Positions 33,415-42,962 of a stretch of DNA of 64,000 nucleotides are shown piece by piece. Source of the DNA: an uncultured Prevotellaceae bacterium. Lineage in GTDB: Bacteria > Bacteroidota > Bacteroidia > Bacteroidales > Bacteroidaceae. The notes beneath the pieces are model-generated. The model did not search any database, was not told where the DNA came from, and saw only the letters and a program-made list of their open reading frames with translations. The stretch lies in contig CAMVIM010000010.1 in the NCBI GenBank assembly GCA_947167515.1, positions 1-64,000 of the forward strand. Direction: 5' to 3'. A program made the position numbers and the translations under genes. Within the stretch, counting starts at the first letter, position 1. Every line of letters begins with the position of its first letter.

Positions 33415-34281
33415 TTAGTCCACAATGTGCGCCACCTCGAAGTTGAAGCCCCTCAGGTGGTTTTCTTGGATAGTCCTGTAGAGTTTTGGGGAGCAGAACA
33501 TGAGATGATGGGGTGCCAGAAGTCCGCTTCTGAACCCACAGGTCTGTTTACTGATGAAAAAATCTTTTTGTGATAAGGCAGTGCAGTTCTTCACGTATGC
33601 TTCAGATATGATGTTGAGTCCCAGATTGTCACCATTGGGACACTTGAACACCTCCGTAGGACTCTTCTCTGAGAAGTCGTAAGGGTTGACTCCAAAGATG
33701 GTCTCTTCCGACACGTCCAGTTCCCCACCTTGCAGCATCAGTTGGAAACAATCTTCCGACTTGGATTTCCCGATGTAAACGTCTCCAAATATCATTCCTT
33801 CTATCCCGTTTGTTCGTATGGCCTCCACAAAATTCTTTGAAACGACAATCTCCCCTCCAATCGTGATGGCCACATCCCGTTTGTTCAGATACCGGCCTTT
33901 CTTGATTCGCAAGGGAGAAATCTGTTTTCTCCCTGCTCCACAAAGTTTGCAAGCACAACTTTCATCATATTCCGTGCCGCATTCTTCACCGGTTGGCTCA
34001 AAATACTTGCGGACATACATCTGGAAGAGTCGTGCATCAGCCAACTCCTTCTTGGTGTATGTGCGAATGTAATTCCAGCCAGCGAAGAAAAAGGTGCCAT
34101 ACTTTTCACGGATATATTTATCCATTTTTCCCACCTCTTCAAAAATAGGTGAATGCGTGTCAATCTTCACCACCTTGATAGATGGCCCATATATGGAATC
34201 TCCTAAATTTACCCCTTCATCTTCCTTGAAAAGGAGATGGGCATATTCATAATCCACTCGTAATTCTAAAAGTTCTTTCAT
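33415..34281 (-). CDS. Immunity-like protein, second copy (Cys-cluster family)
   Basis: 288 residues from the ATG at 34281 (MKELLELRVDYEYAHLLFKE), chosen because the paralog at 35445-36335 starts at the same residue. A cysteine cluster ECGTEYDESCACKLCGAGRK near residue 100 could bind zinc. It is followed by NKRDVAITIGGEIVVSKNFV and EGMIFGDV, a pattern like DUF1629/Imm11-type or double-CXXCG immunity proteins of polymorphic toxin loci; the family call is tentative. The ends are nearly identical in DNA to the paralog (first 60 nt; last about 85 nt plus flank), while the middle differs. It lies two genes from the Rhs toxin. Role as an immunity protein is inferred from context. Confidence 0.6.
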   Translation of the reverse strand: MKELLELRVDYEYAHLLFKEDEGVNLGDSIYGPSIKVVKIDTHSPIFEEVGKMDKYIREKYGTFFFAGWNYIRTYTKKELADARLFQMYVRKYFEPTGEECGTEYDESCACKLCGAGRKQISPLRIKKGRYLNKRDVAITIGGEIVVSKNFVEAIRTNGIEGMIFGDVYIGKSKSEDCFQLMLQGGELDVSEETIFGVNPYDFSEKSPTEVFKCPNGDNLGLNIISEAYVKNCTALSQKDFFISKQTCGFRSGLLAPHHLMFCSPKLYRTIQENHLRGFNFEVAHIVD

Positions 34282-34360
34282 TCTTAATGTTGATTGTTTT
34301 TGTGGTATATTGAAATCTCTCAGAACGATCTCCAATGGCGGAGGTCTATGGTTTAAGGTT

Positions 34361-35341
34361 TCAGAAACCGTAACTAATGCCTGAGTTGACAATGCCGTTC
34401 ATGCCGAACCCCATTTCAGTGAAGAAACGGAAATGTCTCTTGCCAAACTCTGCGCCGACGATGGAGAAATGGAAGGCTGGCAACCATTTCTTTTTCTCCA
34501 GTTTCTGATAGTCAGCATATTTGTGGGAGGCATCGAAAAAGATGCGGCGAAACTGGATGCCGAAACTGCCGCGCGAGTATAGTCCCCACGACTCACCCCT
34601 GTACCAGTTCCACTTCACGGATGGCATGAGGAAATGGGAGTGGAGGCGCAGGTCGCCGCCCGACTCGTCCTTGTTCAGTCGGATGAAGGGACGATAGTCT
34701 GCCAGCCAACCATATTGCAGGCCGATGGCCCATGAGGGATTGAGATGATAATAGTAGCGGAGTCCCAGTGTGGCAGGTCCCCAATAGTTGCACAACCTGT
34801 CATCGATGTAACTCGTCTTTTTGTAAATCTGTGCCGACAGGTCGTCATAGACACCGTCTCTTACATTCAACTGGAAGCCCAAACCCACACTTGCGCTGAT
34901 TTCATGCCGATAGAACTGAGACTGGGGCTTGAGCACTCTCAGTCTCATCGGGCCGAGTGGGGTATTCACTTCTGTGTCGCCTGGCTTCCACATGCTGCCC
35001 GTCAGCCCGTCTATGGGAAGACCCAGCACGGTGGGCATGCTGATGAGATTGCTCCAAAAGAAAGGGCTTATCTTCCGATGGGGGACGATGCGGGCCACTT
35101 CCTCTCCATTCTTCGACACGACGACGGGGCTTCGCAGTTGCTTCTTCCTTAGGTCCAACTGTTGCGGCAGGGTGACTTGGTTCAAAGTCTGTTGAGGGGT
35201 CTGAATGGTCAGCGTATCTTCCAGTTCTCCTTCCAGCACCATGTGCGCCTTGGTGCCCGTGAAGACCGTGGCGCACGATGTCAAACACATCATTGCCAGC
35301 AGGTATCCTGCTTTCCCGTATGGATTTTTCATAAGTTTCAT
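34361..35341 (-). CDS. Outer-membrane barrel lipoprotein, hypothetical
   Basis: 326 residues. Signal MKLMKNPYGKAGYLLAMMCL then TSC, lipid Cys23. Residues 25-130 are a PEGA-like beta region (MVLEGELEDTLTIQTPQQTL, SKNGEEVARIVPHRKISPFF) with GLPIDGLTGSMW, a phrase found in PEGA/lipoprotein families. The rest forms outer-membrane-type strands (LGLRYYYHLNPSWAIGLQYG, SWGLYSRGSFGIQFRRIFF) and ends in SYGF. It sits between the two immunity-like paralogs, so either it was captured by their duplication or is part of the toxin locus. Function unknown. Confidence 0.65.
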   Translation of the reverse strand: MKLMKNPYGKAGYLLAMMCLTSCATVFTGTKAHMVLEGELEDTLTIQTPQQTLNQVTLPQQLDLRKKQLRSPVVVSKNGEEVARIVPHRKISPFFWSNLISMPTVLGLPIDGLTGSMWKPGDTEVNTPLGPMRLRVLKPQSQFYRHEISASVGLGFQLNVRDGVYDDLSAQIYKKTSYIDDRLCNYWGPATLGLRYYYHLNPSWAIGLQYGWLADYRPFIRLNKDESGGDLRLHSHFLMPSVKWNWYRGESWGLYSRGSFGIQFRRIFFDASHKYADYQKLEKKKWLPAFHFSIVGAEFGKRHFRFFTEMGFGMNGIVNSGISYGF

Positions 35342-35444
35342 TTCTTATCATTATAAAATTAGGAAGTCCCAAATAGTATATTTCGTATTTGTGGGAAGTT
35401 TCGTCCCAAATTGTTTTTGTGTTTGTAGTCTTGGATTGATGATG

Positions 35445-36335
35445 TTAGTCCACAATGTGCGCCACCTCGAAGTTGAAGCCCCTCAGGTGGTTTTCTTGGA
35501 TAGTCCTGTAGAGTTTTGGGGAACAAAAAAGAATATGATGCGGACGTAACAAAGGCCGGTTGGGACCACCATCATTTTTTACGCCGAAAGTCTGTTGGCT
35601 GATGAAGAAATCATATTGGTTGATGATAGGGGAATATTTTACATATACCTCGGAAAGGAGATTCAGGCCTAAATGATCTCCGTTGGGACATGGAGAAATA
35701 TATTGTGTGTTTTCTTCGTCTTGAACAACTTCAAAAGGTTCGCCACCGAACTTGGTGCGTTCATCCACTTTTAGACGATTACCTTCTACCATCAGTTGGA
35801 AACAGTCCTCACTCTCTTGTTTTCCGAAAAAGACAGGACTGAAAGAGATTCCTTTTATGTCATTCTCTCTTATCACTTCCACAAATCTCTTCGATACTAC
35901 AATCTCATCAGCAAGGGTGGTTGCAACATCTCTTTTGTTTAAGAACCTTCCTTTATGGATTCGTAGAGGAGAGATTTGTTTACGTCCAGAACCGCATAAT
36001 TTGCATGCGCAATTGTCATCGTATTCCGTCCCACATTCCTCTCCTGAGGGTTCAAAATACTTGCGGACTGTCATTTTGAAAAGTGGTGCATCGTGTAGTT
36101 CCTTTGAGGAATATTTACGTTGGTATTCCCAACCATAGAAAAAGCATTCCCCATATTTCTCATAAACAGACTTACTAACCTTTTCCACTTCTGCAAATAG
36201 GGAGGAACTCGTGTCTATCTTCACTACTTTAATGGTGTATCCACGAACTGGATTGCCAAGATTCACCCCTTCATCTTCCTTGAAAAGGAGATGGGCATAT
36301 TTGTAATTGACTCGTAATTCTAAAAGTTCTTTCAT
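35445..36335 (-). CDS. Immunity-like protein adjacent to the Rhs toxin
   Basis: 296 residues. Starts 33 bp after the Rhs stop on the same strand, the place where the immunity gene of a polymorphic toxin is expected. The cysteine cluster ECGTEYDDNCACKLCGSGRK, then NKRDVATTLADEIVVSKRFV and IKGISFSPVFFG, place it in the same family as 33415-34281. Compared with that copy it has insertions in the C-terminal third (FEVVQDEENTQYISPC; GVKNDGGPNRPLL). The final HLRGFNFEVAHIVD is shared. It probably binds and neutralises the nuclease-like C-terminus of the Rhs protein; this is context inference. Confidence 0.65.
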   Translation of the reverse strand: MKELLELRVNYKYAHLLFKEDEGVNLGNPVRGYTIKVVKIDTSSSLFAEVEKVSKSVYEKYGECFFYGWEYQRKYSSKELHDAPLFKMTVRKYFEPSGEECGTEYDDNCACKLCGSGRKQISPLRIHKGRFLNKRDVATTLADEIVVSKRFVEVIRENDIKGISFSPVFFGKQESEDCFQLMVEGNRLKVDERTKFGGEPFEVVQDEENTQYISPCPNGDHLGLNLLSEVYVKYSPIINQYDFFISQQTFGVKNDGGPNRPLLRPHHILFCSPKLYRTIQENHLRGFNFEVAHIVD

Positions 36336-36368
36336 TCTTCTATTATATGTGATTTTTTAATGGGCATC

Positions 36369-39300
36369 TTATTGATGTGGAAGAGGATACGATTGATATG
36401 TTTGCTTTATTATCTCTTTTTGTTGCCAAATGGGAGGAAAACCTTGACCATATTTCCATGCTTTTCTAAATTCATTCGTAATCATTTGATGGTATGCAGC
36501 ATCAATTGGAACTACTTCACCATTCGGGCTACCACCAATGTATTTGGGATGGACATGGTGCTTTTCAATTTTACCAGCTTTGTTCGGGTATTTCATTTGA
36601 GCTTCTGGCAGTAACTTGTCATAAGTTATTTGAGGGGAACTCGTTTGAAAGGGAGCAGTAGGGGCATGAGGGGTTTCTATTTCAGAAGGAATACTACCTT
36701 GAAAAGCCTTCTCGTTTGCAACCTCATTGCTATATTGAGAAAGAATATGATGTGTCCGATCATAAGCCGTATTTTTAGTAGCCCCCGTCCAAATATTTCT
36801 GCCCTGTCGCCATGCGTTATAGGCTCCAGAGGCGGCACCAAATATTCCTCCCCAAATGGCACCTTCTCCGACATTATCCCAGAAACCATCACTAAAACTT
36901 TCACCTGCAATCATCGAATTAAATCCTCCTGTCATACCTCCGATAAGACTGCCTGAAACCACACCGGTAGCCAGCCCAGTAAGGATGCCCGTGGCAGCAG
37001 GAGCAACAGCAACACTTACCACACCTGCAGCCGCACCGACGCCGAAGTAGCCGAGACCTTGCCAGAAGTTGTCCACATTCCCCCAATTGGCATACAGATT
37101 TATGCCACCACCAATCAGGGCAGCACCTACTAAAACCCATGGGAATTCTCCATCGGGATCCACGTACACGCTCGGACAGTTATTCCCATAGATATATGGA
37201 TTGAAACCGAAGATGGAGCCAGAAGTGTCAAATACAGGATCGGGTGAGAGGAAGCGACCTGTGAAGGGGTCGTAGAGACGTGCGTTGAGATTGTAGAGGC
37301 CATAGCCTGTAATGAACTCTTGACCAAGGTAGCCACGATAAAAGGGATTGTCCATGTCGCCTCCCTTGCCGTAAATGCTGTTCGACATGTCGCCTGATGC
37401 ATTGCAGTACCGCCCCCATGGGTCGTAGTGGTATCGTTGTACCTCGATAGAGTCGGCCAGTTCGGTGATACTGCCTTGCTCATCACGGTAGATTTGCCGG
37501 AGGCGTAGTTGGTTGTTGTATATCTGGGCGACTGCACAGGCGGTAAGTGGGTCACCACCCACGTAATAGTAATGCGTGGGTTTGTAAGATGGTGCCCAAG
37601 TTTCCATATCATATCTGTCATCTATATAGGCACGGATGAAATCGTTCTCCTCGACTGGTGGCACAAGTTCTCCATTCTCCACCATTTCGGGAACTAAATA
37701 GCCATTCTTCACCATGCTGATGCGGTTTCCTTCTGCATCGTAGTCAATGTTGGAGCGTCCCCAAGGGGTGGATTGCCTCTTATATTCTATACAATAAGGC
37801 TTCAAACTACTGCTATAGATGAAATCAAGAGTGAAATTTCCCCAAACATTTGTAGTGGGCGATGTGACTTTCTTCAGTTTGTAGCCATCGTAGGTAATGC
37901 CTCCCTGCGCTCCTTCCATGGTGATGTTCCCTCGTGCATCAAACGAATAGTCCCTTCCGTTCCATGTTTCCAGTTGGTTGTAGTCATCGTAAGTGAAATC
38001 CTTACCATCCTTGGTGGCTATGCGCCCGTATTCATCATAGGCGTATGTGTGGGAGAAGGACTCGTTGCCTCCTGTAGTGGTGGAGGACACGGAGGTGTGG
38101 GAGGAAGTGATTCTGCCACAGTTGTCGTAAGTGTAGGTGGATGTTCCAAGTCTGTCGGAGGTGGAGGCCGTGCGTCCTCTTGCATCCTCGCTGTTCAGTT
38201 GCCAGACTAAGTGGTTGTTCAAATGAATGTTCGTTCTCCACCCACGGCTATAGCCATAGTTCTCCACAACAGGGAAGGAAACCCCTCCCAGTGTGTTGGT
38301 GATGGATAGCAATTGGTTTTCACCGTTGTATGCATAGGAAGAGGACTTACTATAGGTCTCTCCTTCCACCGTGACTGACCTCTGCTTGTTTGTCATCTGC
38401 CCCGAAGCATTGTAGGAGTATGATTCGCTGAAGTGCGGGCCACTGACGCTGAGCAGTTGCCTCTTGCTGTCGTAGGTGTAGGTGGCAGTTGCTGAGGTAC
38501 CTTGCGGATAATATGTCTTGCGGGTGATGTCACCATATTTATTATAGGTGAAAGTTTCATTGCCACCTCCTATATTATGTTGGGATACATACCCTTTACT
38601 GTTGTACCAGTATTTCCTCACATCGCCATTGGGGGTGGTCAGTTGCTTCAGTCTTCCATACTTGTCATAGATGAATGTGGCATAGACAGGATTTCCTTCC
38701 ATGTAGTCCAGTTCGATCTTGTCGTAGTCACCCGTGGCTTTATAGAAATAGTTGATGCTTCCTTTGTCGTCGTACCTATTGGACAGAAGGCCGTCTTCGT
38801 TGAAGAGGTATTCGGTGGAGACACCGTTCTCTATCACTTGTTTGTATCTTTCATCATACGAATATTCTGTGGTTTTGTCTTCAGGGTCTATGATTTCTAC
38901 AGGACGGAAGAAAGAGTCGTATATATAAGTGGTGCCAATGTCTGTAGAGGAACCCTTAAGGTGTGGAACGGTCTCGAAATCGACCACATCGGCTGTCGCG
39001 AAGTGCCGATCGGCAACAAATTCCCTGCCATCAAAATGGATTTCCCCCGTGGCCGCTTCTCTTCCGAATCCATCATAATATTGTATGGTCGTGGGCTGGT
39101 GTGTGTGTGTCGTCTTGACTTGATAGGCGTATTGCGGAAGGCTGGATAGGCTGTATGAGATAGACAGTGTGTCGGGAGTGAAGGCGTTGGCGGTTGACTT
39201 TCTGATGGTTCGGGTATGTCTGCCAACGGTGTCGTAAGAGAAGAAACTTTTGGTGGAAAACCAGCCATCAGTTTCTGAACTCTGCAGCCCCAGTGTGTTG

Positions 39301-42300
39301 TAGGCATACTGGGTGGGGTGACCATCGGCTGCAACCGTTTTGGTGAGTTGTCCTCGTGTATTGTAAGTGTTGGACGAAGTGAGAGTGTCTGAACTTGTGA
39401 AAACTTTTGTGCCTGTGCTGATGAGTTTTCCTCCATTGTTGTATTGAAAGAGTTCTGTTTTCACATGGGAGCATGTGGAAAGGGCTAACCCTTTATAGGA
39501 TTGGCGTTGGCTCAACCGCCCGCTATTGTCATAGGTGCAGGTGACTCTTTCGGCAGAGGTGTCTGTGTTTCCGTCAAAATCGTCTGTCTCTTTCTCTGTT
39601 TCAATGGTTGTGGGCAGGCTTAATATCCACTTCCCGTCAGAGGTGATGTCTGTGTAGGTGGTTGTGATGGAGGTTCTTATGTTGGTGCCAGACGATACGG
39701 TTTCAGGGGCGGAGTGATGAAAGTCGGAGTAAGAAACATGGGATTCCTTGTTTCCGATGATGTCCTTTTCATCTTCACGAATGAGATGTCTGATGAAGGA
39801 TTTGGGCACATCTCCATTTCCGTATGAGTATTGATAGATGTGTTGATAAGCCAAATGGCCAGTAGCATCAGTGGTCCTTTTCTGTACAAGATGTGGAGAA
39901 GGGTATGTGTTGTTTATATCGTGGCTGATTATCGTAGTAAGGCCTTCTGCTTTATGGCTTTGGTTCATGAATCCAAGAAATCCTTTTCCCTGGGCATGGT
40001 AAATGCCGTCTGTGTAACCATATATTGTCTGATAATTGGTCGTTCTCCATGAAACAATGCTTTTATCTACGACAGATATAGGTGCATAGAATTTCATGAG
40101 TGGAAAAGTTGTCGTTTTGTTGTTGGAGTAGTTGTCAAGCAGTGAACGGTAGATGATGGAAGTGGTCTTGCCGATTCCATCGGTAATAGTTTTTATCTTG
40201 TTATAATCAGGCACGAAACTTTGGTTGGAATAGATGTGCCACCAACGTTCTGTGGCTGATTCCCCTGTCAGGAGATTGCTGCCAAAGTTAACAATTTCAG
40301 GACACCCATCGCCATCGAAATCACCTGTAACAAGTTGGTAACCAATTGTTCTGTATGAAGGGTTCTGTACAGCATGTTGGTGAGTGACACTGAAGATTCC
40401 GCTGTGATCGAGCGTAACCCAACATGTCTTATACGCATTGCCGTTCTTATAGCCAATGACCATGTCACTTAGACCGTCTGCATTGATGTCCTGCACAAGA
40501 CAAAAATACCCATCGTCATCACTACCTTGCTTCTTGATCCCTAAGGAGTTGAGAGGGCTGATATTGGATAACACAAAGATGGCGGTGCTTCTGACCCCTT
40601 GGTTAATGGCCTGTTTCCATGTGGTAGATGATGTTTCATTCATGATAAGGTCTGGTAATCCATCGGCATTGAAATCAGCGATTTGCATGGTATCACCGCT
40701 CTTTATGTTGGTCAGCACAGTAGAGTTCGTGGCATTGAAAAGACCATTTTCGTTCCATAGCAATATGCTGTAATTGGGGAACAGGACGAGAAGGTCTGTC
40801 ATTCCATCTCCGTCGAAATCGGCGGCCAGGCAGTCTTTCACCTTTTCATTGCATTGTGTTGTGGTGAGTGATGAAAGTGTCAAGACTTGTTCGCTGTTCT
40901 GTATGAGGGTCGTCTGCTGCATGTTGACATCAATCAACGTGAAGCGGAGTTTCTTACTGGAAGGTTTCGTCTTTTCAAAAGTGACGATTTGATCAATGCC
41001 GTCCTTGTCAAAATCGGCAATTGTATATGCCGGCATTTCTGTGGTATGTGCCAAAAGGAGATTGCATGAGACACCGTCCTTGGGCATCTCAAAGTGTGCC
41101 ATGTACTGATTGGAGGAATTCTTGAAGAGAGTTGGGATGACAATGGAATTTTCTTGAGACCTCTGAAAATGGGCGATAATGCCTCCTCTAAGCCGGTTGC
41201 TAACTCCACTAATATCATCCTCGAAAAAACTGGAAAGTGTGTATGAATGAATATTGCTGAAATGATGGTTATTAGTTTGTTTGCAAATGAGCAGGTCGCT
41301 GGAGGATGAAGAACTGGGTCGTAAACCTATTAATTCATTTTTCCCGTCATTGTCCACATCTCCAGAAAAATAGCAGTATTCATCGTAATTTGTCCCTTGC
41401 ATTTTCGGAACTTGCGTACTTTGTCGTGCCATGCTGATGGAAGGAAGGTCTTCCCATGTAAAAATAGTGGCAGGGTAGCCTGTCTCGGCATTACCTAATT
41501 CTTTAACGGATGTGATGCGCGAATAAGGGGACGAATTGGCGGCGTATGACAAGACATATTTCCTGTATTGAGTGCCAAAGTATTGACATGTGATGCTTGC
41601 GAGTCTCTTCGTGAAGAGATATTTTGTGTTTCTCAAGTAGGAGGTTATGGTGTCAGTCCGGTCTTCGTAGGTGAAAAGAACAGCACAATATGCTGTACTG
41701 ATATTTTTGTTTGCGCCATATCTTATTTGTGTGAGATAGGGGGTGTTGTTGTCGTATGCATAGATATACTTGATATAGTTACCATTCGCATCTTCTGCAT
41801 AATCGAGCAACCAGCCAAATGCTTTTTTACTGGATGATGATGGATAACGGCAGATTCCTTTAGAAGTGGAGCCATATCTGAAAATGCTTCCATCGGGATG
41901 TTTTACCACAAAAGACTTGGGAGTGGCCGTGAAAGCACTGTCAATGTTTATCTTATAGTATAACTCTTCTTCTGTAGTGTATTCGGCATTTTTCTTCCCA
42001 TTTGTTCCTGACTTCAGCAGAAGTCGCTGTCCGTCAAGGGCGTATGCGTCATTGCTGTTTATTCTGATGCTGCTGGCATTGGAATCAAAATATACGGTAT
42101 GCGGGATGGCTGTTATAGAGGATAGTCCCGATATGTTCCAACCATATCCCGCGACACCATTTCCTGCTTGGCTATTATATGTCAAAGAAATTTTTGGGGT
42201 AAACTCACTATATCCGTCTCGGAGAACAATGGGGATGGTGTAGGTGGCTGCACCATTAGAGGATACAGAAAATGTGCCTGGCATAGTACCAGTCTTGTCT

Positions 42301-42359
42301 TGGGCACTTGCAAGCAAGCATAATAAGAGATATGTGTAAATGTGTAAAAGTCTATTCAT
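36369..42359 (-). CDS. SpvB/Rhs-family protein with HNH/EndoVII-like C-terminal toxin domain
   Basis: 1996 residues from the ATG at 42359 (MNRLLHIYTYLLLCLLASAQ, signal peptide). Residues 25-90 are an SpvB-type domain (GAATYTIPIVLRDGYSEFTP, GVAGYGWNISGLSS). Six FG-GAP/VCBS-like loops follow at about 330-690 (DVDNDGKNEL, DFDKDGIDQI, DFDGDGMTDL, DFNADGLPDL, DINADGLSDM, DFDGDGCPEI). YD repeats fill about 880-1690, closed by the RHS core RLYDPFTGRFLSPDP near 1696. A Gly/Ala-rich hydrophobic segment spans 1738-1810. The end, EKHHVHPKYIGGS (His1934, His1935) with a later YHQMITNEF (His1957), resembles HH-type HNH/EndoVII nucleases of polymorphic toxins. Export by Sec, then surface display or release, is likely. 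More A/T-rich than neighbours, consistent with transfer. Confidence 0.88.
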   Translation of the reverse strand: MNRLLHIYTYLLLCLLASAQDKTGTMPGTFSVSSNGAATYTIPIVLRDGYSEFTPKISLTYNSQAGNGVAGYGWNISGLSSITAIPHTVYFDSNASSIRINSNDAYALDGQRLLLKSGTNGKKNAEYTTEEELYYKINIDSAFTATPKSFVVKHPDGSIFRYGSTSKGICRYPSSSSKKAFGWLLDYAEDANGNYIKYIYAYDNNTPYLTQIRYGANKNISTAYCAVLFTYEDRTDTITSYLRNTKYLFTKRLASITCQYFGTQYRKYVLSYAANSSPYSRITSVKELGNAETGYPATIFTWEDLPSISMARQSTQVPKMQGTNYDEYCYFSGDVDNDGKNELIGLRPSSSSSSDLLICKQTNNHHFSNIHSYTLSSFFEDDISGVSNRLRGGIIAHFQRSQENSIVIPTLFKNSSNQYMAHFEMPKDGVSCNLLLAHTTEMPAYTIADFDKDGIDQIVTFEKTKPSSKKLRFTLIDVNMQQTTLIQNSEQVLTLSSLTTTQCNEKVKDCLAADFDGDGMTDLLVLFPNYSILLWNENGLFNATNSTVLTNIKSGDTMQIADFNADGLPDLIMNETSSTTWKQAINQGVRSTAIFVLSNISPLNSLGIKKQGSDDDGYFCLVQDINADGLSDMVIGYKNGNAYKTCWVTLDHSGIFSVTHQHAVQNPSYRTIGYQLVTGDFDGDGCPEIVNFGSNLLTGESATERWWHIYSNQSFVPDYNKIKTITDGIGKTTSIIYRSLLDNYSNNKTTTFPLMKFYAPISVVDKSIVSWRTTNYQTIYGYTDGIYHAQGKGFLGFMNQSHKAEGLTTIISHDINNTYPSPHLVQKRTTDATGHLAYQHIYQYSYGNGDVPKSFIRHLIREDEKDIIGNKESHVSYSDFHHSAPETVSSGTNIRTSITTTYTDITSDGKWILSLPTTIETEKETDDFDGNTDTSAERVTCTYDNSGRLSQRQSYKGLALSTCSHVKTELFQYNNGGKLISTGTKVFTSSDTLTSSNTYNTRGQLTKTVAADGHPTQYAYNTLGLQSSETDGWFSTKSFFSYDTVGRHTRTIRKSTANAFTPDTLSISYSLSSLPQYAYQVKTTHTHQPTTIQYYDGFGREAATGEIHFDGREFVADRHFATADVVDFETVPHLKGSSTDIGTTYIYDSFFRPVEIIDPEDKTTEYSYDERYKQVIENGVSTEYLFNEDGLLSNRYDDKGSINYFYKATGDYDKIELDYMEGNPVYATFIYDKYGRLKQLTTPNGDVRKYWYNSKGYVSQHNIGGGNETFTYNKYGDITRKTYYPQGTSATATYTYDSKRQLLSVSGPHFSESYSYNASGQMTNKQRSVTVEGETYSKSSSYAYNGENQLLSITNTLGGVSFPVVENYGYSRGWRTNIHLNNHLVWQLNSEDARGRTASTSDRLGTSTYTYDNCGRITSSHTSVSSTTTGGNESFSHTYAYDEYGRIATKDGKDFTYDDYNQLETWNGRDYSFDARGNITMEGAQGGITYDGYKLKKVTSPTTNVWGNFTLDFIYSSSLKPYCIEYKRQSTPWGRSNIDYDAEGNRISMVKNGYLVPEMVENGELVPPVEENDFIRAYIDDRYDMETWAPSYKPTHYYYVGGDPLTACAVAQIYNNQLRLRQIYRDEQGSITELADSIEVQRYHYDPWGRYCNASGDMSNSIYGKGGDMDNPFYRGYLGQEFITGYGLYNLNARLYDPFTGRFLSPDPVFDTSGSIFGFNPYIYGNNCPSVYVDPDGEFPWVLVGAALIGGGINLYANWGNVDNFWQGLGYFGVGAAAGVVSVAVAPAATGILTGLATGVVSGSLIGGMTGGFNSMIAGESFSDGFWDNVGEGAIWGGIFGAASGAYNAWRQGRNIWTGATKNTAYDRTHHILSQYSNEVANEKAFQGSIPSEIETPHAPTAPFQTSSPQITYDKLLPEAQMKYPNKAGKIEKHHVHPKYIGGSPNGEVVPIDAAYHQMITNEFRKAWKYGQGFPPIWQQKEIIKQTYQSYPLPHQ

Positions 42360-42383
42360 ATTACGAACTAACACCATACTTTA

Positions 42384-42391
42384 CAAAGTTA
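42384..42391 (-). promoter_or_regulatory. Promoter -7 element of the Rhs gene
   Basis: TAACTTTG on the minus strand, 24 nt before the ATG. No clear -33 box; the upstream DNA is A/T-rich. Confidence 0.5.
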
Positions 42392-42436
42392 ATGGATTTA
42401 TATGATTTAGATAAAGGAAAAAATAATAAATGATTC

Positions 42437-42805
42437 TCACAACTCAATTTCTCCCACGAAAGTGATGTTTCCCCTGATAATCTGCAACTCGAAGATGCCA
42501 GAAAGGGTGTCAGGGAGTTCCACAATGCCAGTATTGTCTATGATAGTTGCATAGACAATGTTCTCTTCTTCATCCACAAGAGTGAGTGGACAACCGATGC
42601 AACTGGCATCAAAGGTCAGAGTGTAGCCGTCAAGGTAGGCTTCTATGGTTGTATCAGGACTGCGGTGAGGAGGATTCTGCTCATTTTGGGGAATGGTTTT
42701 TTTACGAGTTAATCTGACTGTTTGGGAATCATGTGATTCAGTGGCTGACATGACTGAAAATGATGCCAACAAGAATGCGATAAAGATAAATAGATGTTTT
42801 GCCAT
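42437..42805 (-). CDS. DUF3244 family secreted protein
   Basis: 122 residues. Signal peptide MAKHLFIFIAFLLASFSVMS. The mature domain (IEAYLDGYTLTFDASCIGCP, LTLVDEEENIVYATII, GIFELQIIRGNITFVGEIEL) is a small beta-sandwich typical of DUF3244, exported by Bacteroides and Prevotella; role unknown. It lies between the TPR/HTH regulator and the Rhs gene on the same strand, and a decayed copy sits in the same place after the regulator at 309-2063. Confidence 0.82.
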   Translation of the reverse strand: MAKHLFIFIAFLLASFSVMSATESHDSQTVRLTRKKTIPQNEQNPPHRSPDTTIEAYLDGYTLTFDASCIGCPLTLVDEEENIVYATIIDNTGIVELPDTLSGIFELQIIRGNITFVGEIEL

Positions 42806-42840
42806 AACTTGAATTTAATTTTTGTTTTTGAAATGCGCTG

Positions 42841-42848
42841 CAAAGTTA
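42841..42848 (-). promoter_or_regulatory. Promoter -7 element of the DUF3244 gene
   Basis: TAACTTTG on the minus strand, 35 nt before the ATG. The same sequence with its upstream flank is found at 177-240 near the decayed copy. Confidence 0.6.
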
Positions 42849-42962
42849 TGGCAAGTTTCTCGAAGAGGTGGAATTGTGTTCTTTCTTTTATTTAACCTAT
42901 TTTTAACCTCGGTTTTATTCGGGGCTGGAACTTTCTGTTTTTTAGAAGATTGAATATATATA

